A stretch of 64,000 nt of DNA from Rostrohypoxylon terebratum. Taxonomy: Eukaryota; Ascomycota; Sordariomycetes; Xylariales; Hypoxylaceae. Below, one piece after another: positions 46,137 through 56,165 of the stretch (positions are counted from its first letter, which is position 1; each line of letters starts with the position of its first letter). The translations under genes and the position numbers were made by a program. The notes under the pieces were generated by a model, which had not been told where the DNA came from, made no database searches, and saw only the letters and a list, made by a program, of their open reading frames with translations. The stretch lies in NCBI GenBank assembly GCA_022497145.1, contig MU385984.1, positions 1 to 64,000 of the forward strand, in the 5' to 3' direction.

Positions 46137-49100
46137 TCAACGACCTCCCGCTGTCATAGGTGCCATAGGCGCGTTGGTACCACTATCCTTAGATTTATGA
46201 CGGCGCCGTGTAGCGTAGCTGCTAGGTGTCGCGTTGGTCGGATTAGGTGCTCCGCCGAGTCTGCGTATACCTTTGCCCCAGGCCGACTGTGTGCCGATTA
46301 ACCTGGGGCTCCTGCTACGTCTGATTTGAGGTGTTTGCATCTTGGAAATGATTAATTCATATTGTTGCATCATCGTCGGGTGGTCGATGATCTCCTCCAT
46401 CGTGATATCTATGCCCTCCACTCCCAAGGTAGAGTGTATGTTCTCGATATAGTACCTGGCAAGTTCAGCCGCAGGTATGAGGGCGCCCCATATCTCGTAG
46501 AAGGGTACTGAGCGAATATCAGATACTTTGAGCGAGTGTGCCTCTAAAGTAGTATCCCACGCAGCCGAGATGATGGTATGGACACCTCGAGCAAGATCGG
46601 GGTCTACTGATTCTATTGTCGATGGCACGCTGAGATCGCGCTTTGGCGTTGGAAGTGGAATCCTAGAGATACAATAGCTGTCCCCAAGACCCTTTAGAAC
46701 CATCGGCTCCATGACGAAGGAAGAGGTGAGAAGGCTGACGATCGAGCAAAGCATCTTCAATACATCATCTGCAAAGCCTTGAGGTAACCTCTTCTCGCAG
46801 AACATAAGAGATATGATGACGCTTCCGTCGCTGCCCGCGGTTGATCTAATGAAAATGTCTGACTCCTGATGGCTTGATTCCATGCAGTCTAGCTTGCAAG
46901 TAGAGGTCCCAATAGTGAAGCTGGATGACTCAAAACCCTGAACCTGGCTGCGGTGGCAAACGACTGTGCTGAATCGAGACCACGATGGCCACGGCGTACA
47001 TTTCTGTACGATGTCGCAGGTCTGCATGCTCTCATAAGGGACGCTCGCGACATGCTGGCTCTGGATCCGTCGGAAGTATTCATACAGCGTGATAGTGGTA
47101 TCTGGAAGCCGTGTTCGTACCGGCACAATGTTGCCCACAGGGCCGACGACATCCGAGATATCTAGGTTGGTTGGGAGGCTTAGATTTTTGCCTTCAATGA
47201 GCTGCCCAAACACGACATCATCCGTACCGGAGAGGTTAGATAGAGCGATGGACCATGCGCCCTTGAGGATTGTTTCGAATGGCACGCCTAAATTCTGCAG
47301 CGACCCAACAGAAATCTGCTGGGAAAGTGTTAGGGAATTCGAGTTGAAGCTCGCGGGCGAAGGTTGAGATACGACTTGCGTCATGGTTGCTCCCGAGAGG
47401 AGAGCGCTCCAGTATTCGCCCGCACAGTTTGAATGTGTCAACTGGGAGGCTCTAACTACCTCACAGAACCCAGGGCGCGGGACGACTTGGTCGCCGTAGT
47501 CGAGACCGTAAAATCGGCCGAGGTCCCCGGAAAGTAAAGGTAAGGAGAAATCGTCGTACTGCGCCCTAGAGAGGCGGATAAGTAGTATAGAGCTCTTTCC
47601 CGCATCGAGGTAGGAAAATTTGGTGATAGGTCTCCGAAAGTCGGGTGGCTCTGACTGCTCCCTCTTGATAATCTTCGCCGCTAGGTTGTTGAGTCTCCAG
47701 CTCTGACACTGAAACCTCAAGAACTCTGGGCGATATGATCGGAGGACTGTCTGATAGAGTTGACAGTCATGGCTGACAAATGCAGTTCGAAGAATGGGGT
47801 GGGCTTTGGTTAATATAAAGCATGCAGCTTCAAGCTTGCGCCAGTCTAACGATCCCATGATGTTGATGGCCAAATGATTGATATTGCCACGGACCTGCTG
47901 CATCCCAGACTCGACGAAAACTGTCTGCATATAGGATGCCTCCGCTACGTCTTCGATGATACTCCTATCGGATCCGAATCGAGGAGCGATCGCTTCATCA
48001 ACGAAGCTTTCAGACTGGGTTGGCTGGACGACCGCAGCATCTTGGGTCGCTCTGGGAGATACTGTGCTGACAATACCTTTGCAAAGTTCGGCTAGAGGGA
48101 TGTCTCTAAGAACGTCGATGACAGAAATGCTGATCCCCATCTGTTTGCACTCGACCACCAAGTTGTGAGCTAGGACAGCGTCGCCGCCTAGACTCAGGAA
48201 GCCGTCGCCGGCTTTAATCGATTCTTCTTTGACGTCAACAAGAACACGGGCCCAGGTGGCCCTCATTTGACGTTCGACTTGGGTCAGCGGAAGGGGTTTC
48301 AGGCTGGCACCTTGGACCTCCTTTGGATTCGAGACCTCAGCTAGCCCTAGAAGTCGCTTCTTGGATAGTCCCGCGATCCTTCGCTGCAGCTCCGGCCTGT
48401 CGACATCCAGAGTCGCTGTGAGCGGCATGTGCTTGATTGGTATGTATGCGGAAGGGATCATGTAACTTGGTAAGGTCTCCCGAAGGACCATATCAGCCAT
48501 TTTTTTCGATAGGTATAGTCGTTCTCTGGTGGTACGACTGAGGATTGATAAGTTTTCGCTACCTTGTGTTAGATTATCCCCAAGCTCTACGAATGCGGCG
48601 AGAATGGGAGCCGAGCTTGGGTCATTGAAAGCAATAGTTTCTACAACCACATCGACACTACGGCCGAGACACTGCCGTAGCTTGGGCTCAACCTCCGAAT
48701 GACGAAATTTTCTGCCATTGATTAATGTCTCTTCGCTACTATCGGACACGAGTTCGATCTCGCCGTCTTCGAGGTAACGGACATGGTGCCCTGTCTTAAG
48801 CAGGTGACTCCCCGGCTTTTCAAGCAGCGATTTAGCCTGTGATCTGCTCTTGGGGATCCAAGCCCTGACATCGGTGTCGCTAACATTAAATACGGAAGCG
48901 AGAGTTGGCCCTCCTATTACCAATTCACCGAGAGCGCCCACTGGCATGAGTCTGTTGTTATCCTCGGGGCTAACGATCCAGAAATTTCCGCAGAAAGGAC
49001 TGCCGAAACACTGAGAAGTCTTCGAGGGGGTCAACTCCGTTGTAGAAAGCCCGAGGGGGCAGGCTTCAGCACAGCCATATGCCAGCAATACCTTGGCACC

Positions 49101-52100
49101 CTTGTTAGACCATGGAGTGTAGACGTCGCTGTCTAGGCTCTGTGAGCGGAAGCAAATCACGGAGATGTCGGGTAGATTCTCTGGATCGAATTTTCTAGAC
49201 AGAGTCGGCGTACAATATGTCCAGTTGACACGCATTCTTTCGGCCGCCTTTTGGAAGTCCACAATCCTTTCCGCTGCTGATGGTATACAGACACAACCTC
49301 CGTTCACGAGGGTAGTGAACACTTCTGAAAGCGCAACGTCAACACTATATGATGAAATTTGCATGACCCTACTAGATGGGTTGATCAACAGCGTTGAGCC
49401 TTGCCCGGCACATGCAGTTGCAAGAGCGGCGTGGCTGTAGGAGATACCCTTAGCACTTCCGGTAGATCCCAAGTTGAAGAGAATGCACGCTGTGTCATGG
49501 AGTGCAGCCTGAGGAAGTGTCATGTCAACGGCCTGTGCTGACATTGCCGCAACAGTTTTCTCGTTTACGACAACAATTTTTGCGCCGAAGCCATCTACGG
49601 ACCTTTGAACATGATTGGAAACCAGTACAAAATCGGGATTGGCGGTCTTCATAACCCACGCAAACGATGAGACCATTTCAGCATCGACGGGCACTAGAAC
49701 GGCGCCGGTGCTTTAATTAATTAGTATATACTTCTTGAAGAGTTGTAGCTGACTTACTAGAGGATGGCCAGCATAGCCACCACGGCCCATCGACTTTTAT
49801 CGACGATCACTGGTACGGGAGTTTGAGGTTTCAAACCAGAGGCGAAGAGATGTTTTGCGAGGACTATAGATAACCGATATAGATCACCGTATAGTAAACT
49901 TCCATCCCAAGAGCAAACGGCTTCTATGCCGGGGTTTGACAAGGCTTGCCTGGCAACCAAATCATGAACTGTCTCTTTGGCAACATCCACCCGGGGCATG
50001 CTATTCCATGCTAGAATCTGCTTGTGGTCACGCGTGCTGAAAAGATCTATCTCCTGAACTGTGCTTGCCGGTACGTCCATGACAGCTTCTATCGCTCTTC
50101 CAAAAGCATAGGTGACAGTAGTTGCTTGCTCTGATGTTAGGATTCGATATCCGATATCGACCGTGATATTCCCGTTATGGAAGTATATGTCGATATTAAG
50201 GTCGGAATCCGATGCTTGCTCGGTCTTGAGATGACTGTACTTCACATTCAGAGAATCGTCCGGGAAGTGTTCGTATCCAAACGACAGACAAGTATTAAAC
50301 AGGTGTCCTCCCTTTATTTTAAGCTCGTGCTCGATTCTGGTCAATGGTACATGCTGATGCTCGAGCATTCGCCGGTGCTGGTCTTCCGCATTCAGTAGTA
50401 ACCGTGCTATAGACTCCTCGGGGGGGATGACGAGCCAGAACGGCAACGTAGCAGAAAAAGAACCGACGGCCTCGTCCAACCCCTCGACGGGAAGCTCCCT
50501 ACCAGATATGCGAGAGCCAAAGCAAATAGCATCTTTACCTACATAAGTTCGCAACAACAAGCCCCAGGCAATTTGAAGCACTGTGGAAATTTTAATCTTG
50601 TAGTCATTGGCAAAGGTTTTGAGCCGTTCAGACGAGATTTTGAGGTCAATAGATACAGTCTCCCATTTGCTAGGAACTGGTCGCTGCGAGACGAGTTTAG
50701 GAAATTGACACGGTTGAACATCCCGCAAGTGCTGCCGCCAAAAGTCGATGCTGCAAGCAGTCACCTTGAGGCATTTCGTATATTCGAAATGGGATATCTC
50801 AGGTGCCCGGGGAGCTTGATCGTGAAAGTAAGCTTGTTCAAGTTCCCTAAAGAGAATAGCCATGCTGGCAACCTGATCTCCCGATTAGCGATTTCGTTGG
50901 CAAGACAGGGTCCCTAAGTACGAAACCTACGTCGCATAACGCTTGGCTACTTTCAAATTTCAATATCGTCTTTCCGGCTACTTTACAAACCACGAGCCTA
51001 TGCCACGGAATACCCTCATTTAGTGGTAGTAAGGGGAGATTGTTAAGGGACATCATTGCGTCATCGACACTGTCGCTTTCGAGGAAGAGCATGCTAGGCG
51101 AGTGTGACCTTAAGACCAACTGTTCGTATAGTCCGTTCTTCGAAACTGCCTGGGAAAAGACGGTTCTCAAGGCCGAATGCTTCTCGGATACTTTCAGCCA
51201 GGCAGCACAGATTCTGGAAGTGTCAAGAGGCCCATCAGATGTGTCGAGATCACAGATCATCTGTGCGTTGGAGCTCCCTGGTATCAAAGATTGGTTGGTT
51301 AGAATGTTTTGCTGGATCATCGTCACGGGGTGGATGGCTTCTATGTCGGAAATGTTTAGACCAAGACGGGGTAGAATTGCGGTGTTTAATCGATCAAATC
51401 CCTCATTGGTGATTTCTGCGTGAGGGACGGTCGACGAAGGAAGCATAGATGATCCAACCTTCAATTTGTCAATAGTCTTTCGAACAATGGTTTCGTATCC
51501 GCGAAACCAACTGTATATCCTCTCCTGGTGCGCAGAGTTTCTGTGGTAGAGGATCTTGAATTTGGTTTCCCCTTGGTCGATCAATACGGATACTTCGAAT
51601 AGGGCGATACGTCCAACAGAGGGCCCAATATCCGATGTTCCAGAAGTTAGCGTTTTACCTGGGACAGGTATCTGCTCTAAGAGCGCGTCTTGGCTCTGCA
51701 AGTTTTGCATGGCCCCGGAATGGGAAAAGACAAGCTCGAGAGGACAGTGAGAAGAAACAAACGAGAGTGCGGAGGTGGCATCAATCAGATTCCCAGAGAA
51801 TTGTAGAGGACCTCTCCGGGCATTGACCTGTCGCAGATCCTTTACATGGCTGAGGACAGTCAGAATATCGTCTGTAGAGGAAACTTCCGTGGTCAACGGG
51901 CAAAGCGAGGTAAACCATCCCACAGTTCCTGACACGTCGCCCCCTGCACCGGATAGAGGTCGTTCGTTTTCCTGATTCCACACGGTAGGGACTGGTCGGT
52001 CGCGAAATGTTTGCGCAAAGGAAAGAACAAGAGCAGCAATGAGAATATCCATGGTATCCATTTTCAACTCTCTACAGTTAGATTCAAGTGCAGATGTGAC

Positions 52101-54089
52101 ACCTTTGTCGAGTGTAAAGCCAACGGCTGCCGTATTTCCATACGTGTTAGAAGCAGAGTCAACCTCCCAGTACTGGGGGTTTCCTTCAGGGATGTCGAGC
52201 GAATGTCCTGCCCCCTGGATTCGGCTTCTCTGGTTGAGCGACCACTCTTTGAAAGACAGGCTGCGACCTGATACAAGGCAACCACTAGTCAACAACGCTC
52301 CTAGGTCATTGATGATGATGTTCCAAGACTTCAGGTCGACGACGAGGTGGTGTGCGATCATGTAAAGCAACTGACGGCCGTCAGGTGTACAGAAGTGGTA
52401 AGCGGCAAACACCGGACCGGTCTCGATATCGATCGTTCCTTGCGCCGTCCTTATAACTTCTTCGACCTCAGCGTGGGTCTTGGGTGAGTGGTGAGAAAAG
52501 TGATAGGAAGATGTGACATCGGACTCTATCAGTTGGCACCATGAGTTCTCATGCGACTGAAAGCGGGATCTAAGCATGTCGTGGTGACCGACGAGAGCCT
52601 CAACCGCCGCTCGCATATCATCAACGGCCAAACTTTGTTTCAACCGAAACAACATGCTCTGATTGAACCTGCAGTCACCATTCTTCGTTTCTCGTCGTCT
52701 GTGACCGCTACCCATGGGCGTGTAGAAATACAAACACTGCATTGGCGATAGGTCGAAGACGGCGTTAGAAGTCTTGCTTAAACCCCGAGGTTGTAGCAGG
52801 GTTGATAAACCAAGAGCAGGAGGTAAAGTGACAGGCGGTTTCTGGGCAACGCCTCCCGAAATGAGTAGTTTAAGCTTCGTCTTTGAGTCAGCTGAAAGGA
52901 TTTCATGATATAGTTCGTCATTGGCGTTTTGTATCCATGTCTGAAGCTTCCTACGATTACTCTTTCCAGCATCATCCACGGGCATCTTTTCCAAAACCAC
53001 CCACACGCGAGGGGCAAGACTAGGGGGCATGCGTGACTCGACAGCTTTACGAATTGATGGCAGTTGGTTGGTGCGGTAGGGATAATGGATTTTGACCTCA
53101 CAATCGTCCGGTCCCTCCGCCAGGTGGCCCGCCAGAGTCACGAATGTCACTAACTGATCCTCAAACGGGCCAGCTTTCGGTTTCAGCACGACTGCCCTTG
53201 GGATATCTCCATGTGAGGTTAAAGCCTGCTCTAGTTGATTATAATGCCTTCGAGATGGTCTTATTTTGAGGTGTGGCTGGGAAGTTGTGTATCTAGCCGA
53301 CGCCTTAGGTGGAATCATTGGAGGTCCTTCTTGCAGTGTTTGTTCCTGAGCATCACCCAGGTGATTCACTGGTAAGATCGAGTCTAAAAGGCCAGTAGCA
53401 GTTGTTGTCGTCGAGGTCTTGCTTGCCGAGTACCCAGGATAGGTGAGCGGTGTCACGTACGTCTCTAGCTCCGCAATAGTCTTGCAGTTCATGATATCCT
53501 TGGTTTTGATGACGAGACCTTCGTCTATGCACTTTGATCGAAGTTCCCTAGCCTTTCGGTGATTGCCGCCGAGATCAACAAACGACTCATCGAGACGCAG
53601 CGAGTCATTGTCCATACCAAGAACGCTAGCCATCGTAGTAGTGATACGCTCTTCGATCGAGGCACCCATTGATTTCCTCCATTCGTTGATATCGATAGGT
53701 GATGGGTAAACAGATTCGGAGCTTGTGGAACCTTTCCGTGTTGGTAACTCTCCATCACGGTATTGTTGAGAATCACTCGAATTCGAGCATATCGAACTCG
53801 AATCATCGTTCTTCTGTGATCCGCGGAATGGTGTGGGAAGTGAACTTGCGTCGATACCCAAGGCAGTGGCCACTGCGAATCTTAAAAGTTCTCCATTGTC
53901 TTCTGGTGTTTTTAGAGGAGACGAGTCGTCGACTGGTATGAAGGAATTCTTACTAGACATACCATTTGCCCCACTGAGCGAATGCCTAGGCTTGATGTTG
54001 AATTGCTCGAGCATGTCTTCGTTAAGCAAGTCCGCTGAGCTATCTGTCGAAGGCAACACCAAGAAGCTGTCTTCAGCCAAATTTGCCAT
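46137..54089 (-). CDS. NRPS-like protein with degenerate catalytic motifs in every module
   Basis: Three exons, 54089-50931, 50872-49758 and 49710-46137, joined by introns of 58 and 47 bases (branch sites GCTAATC and TACTAAT), give 2615 residues without a frame break. Order: carrier-like T1 (145-212), adenylation C-subdomain fragment (about 268-395), epimerization domain (445-875), condensation C1 (about 890-1340), adenylation A (about 1350-1875), T2 (about 1893-1970), condensation C2 (about 2000-2430), T3-like (about 2460-2545), basic Ser/Arg tail. Critical positions are changed: T1 LGGNH (His177 for Ser), C1 SSQALCD (Gln1049 for His), A7 KTGHH (His1733 for Asp), A10 PLTATLDVDR (Asp1860 for Lys), T2 LGGDA (Ala1936 for Ser), C2 LSRAQYDD (Arg2140 for His), T3 IWGAL (Leu2502 for Ser). 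E keeps AHHLVVDLKSW, but EGHGRE is replaced by QENERP. A normal peptide-assembly role is therefore unlikely. Structural role, or recent decay, are the alternatives. Confidence 0.9.
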
Positions 54090-56165
54090 GCCCAGAAGAT
54101 GATAGGATGCGGAAGCAGAGAGTGAGCTGAAGCAGAGAGTGAGTGAGGTTAACTAGGTAGAGTAGAGGACAAGGAAAGGATTATAGACGCTAAGGGGCAG
54201 AGCTTTAAGCCTCAGCCCTTGTCGCCTCGCACGGCCGGTCCTAGGGCTGCTGATGATTCAACCAAAATATGTTCGTGACGGGTGACGAGGGCTACTCAAG
54301 GGTCCAGTGTCCAGTGTCCAGAAGGGGTTGGATGAGAACACATGGGTTTCTCAGATTCCTCGGGGGAAGCAAGGAGGTACTCGGACTGGAGTTGGAACCA
54401 AAACTAGGTACATAGTAGATCAATGATGCAAGAGTGGTGTCCAGGGTTGTTGCGGGGAGTAAATTAGAAGGAGCGTAGAAGGAAGAGATCGAAGAGAAAG
54501 AGAAACCAGGATACCGACATCATCTACCTACCTAGTACATTCCAACTTACCTGCATTACCTACAACGGGTAGACATATTCGGCTGTCAGATTTAGACTCT
54601 AGGCCGTATACGGCGTTTCGACGCCGCAACAGAGTGGACACGCCGACCTCAGTTCGAGCAGACCCGGGTTTCCCATCACATACATTCCCGCCATTCCCGC
54701 TATTCCCACCTAGTGGTAGCACTAGGTACGCAGGATCTGGCGATGTAATATCACAAACTCTTACATAAACATAACTGCATACATTTTGATTTCCTAGCAT
54801 ACTAACTTTGACACTAGAAAAGATGATGCCATCAGACGAGAGACGAGAAGGGGGTCCAGGTCCACGAGCTGACGGCTAGGTAGTAGGTACTAACCTAAGC
54901 CGAACTTTCGTAGCCTCCGTCCCAACGCTACGGATGGTTCTGCCGGGCAGATCCCAGAAACTAAGAGCCACGACATCGTCTTTCATTTTGGCCACGCGTG
55001 AACTTGTAGGTAGACTAGGCAGACTAGGGTAGATATGACTCGGGATGCGAGGGGGAGTATTAGAAGAACGAGAGGGTGCAATAGGTACTACATGGGTTTG
55101 TAGAAGACAGGCTGATCTTGTTTTTTTTTTAAAGAAAAAAAAATGGAGGAAAACTAAAAAGAAGTAAGAAACTGGAATCGGAATAGGAAAGATGGGAAAG
55201 ATACCTAGGATGGATACAAAGAAGGAATGGAAAAATTACCCAGGTGGGCTAGGTTCAGGCTTCGCTCGTGGCTGGAATTCGATCCGAGCAACAAGGGCTT
55301 CAGCTCTAAAAAAAGCAAGGGCAAACAGGCTACAGGGGCTAGCTAAACAGTTTTGGCAGTTTCAACTAATAATTTCTAATTTAAGCAACAAGCTGCGCTT
55401 TCCCTTCAGGTTTATATCCAAAATTAGTTTAGTTTACAGCGGCTTATATGGGCGGTTATCGAGTGTGTGACTGTGTGACATCAGCAAAGTTTAAACAACC
55501 CTTGGATTTGACGTTCGGTCTTAAATTAGGAATAAAAGGAAGTTACACTATTTTCATTCATTTATGTTACTACATACCTAGTACATCCGTCACTTTGTTA
55601 AGTACAAAATATAAGTAATGAAAGCTTTTTTTATAACAAAAAAAAAAAAAAAAGCAAAAGGCCGAGGAACGCTTGAAGAAATCTATAAACGTCAAGACAG
55701 TTGCTGACACAAGGAAGGCGTGTTTTGGTAAACTATCTTGATGTGAAAAAGTTATCATTCTTCCTTAAGTACATGTACCTAGCGACTCGTTATCCTGTCT
55801 CTGTAGCCAATATCAACGTTTCGGTAAGCTGCAATAGAACCCAAATTCCCGACGCAATGCAAATTGCCTTTACTTTCAAGTCATCATGAGGAATCTCGTA
55901 CCATTCCAGAAGTACTGTACAGATTGGGAAAGTTGTGAAAAAAAAAATGCAAGCAGCCATCTATAAAATCACATGTATAATACAAACGCGTCCAGCGATG
56001 TCCATTACCATAACCCATCAATCGTTTATCTCAAAGGGGGGGGGGGAGGGGAGGCTATAGACAGCGGCTTGAACAATGATTGATTGCCGGGTATCATCCA
56101 TCTAAGCCTCGAGAAACGTCGACAAAGTCATCATGCGAAGCCCCAATTGTTTCAGAATCTGGCTC
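54090..56165. other. Upstream region of the NRPS-like gene, no other gene firmly seen
   Basis: Directly upstream of the start, GAAGCAGAGAGTGAG is repeated in tandem (54109-54144), and GTCCAGT occurs in near-tandem at 54300-54320. A 92-codon plus-strand frame at 55192 lacks family features. There are A/T homopolymers near 55120-55141 and 55638-55653 and a G10 run near 56036. The region serves as NRPS promoter and as 3' flank of the SAPS gene. Confidence 0.45.

Noticed and set aside
49711..50930. Stop codons near 49757 and after 50847 that seem to split the NRPS-like gene into three parts
   Set aside because: Both lie at clean GT-AG introns with good branch sites, and splicing restores expected condensation and adenylation motifs (ALCD-VASMAILF; AMLAIL-YTGAVLVPVD). 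They are not frameshifts.
11845..54089. A single PKS-NRPS biosynthetic gene cluster
   Set aside because: The two genes are about 27 kb apart, with superoxide dismutase, Psf3, TIP11, protease and transporters between them, and no tailoring or regulatory genes nearby.
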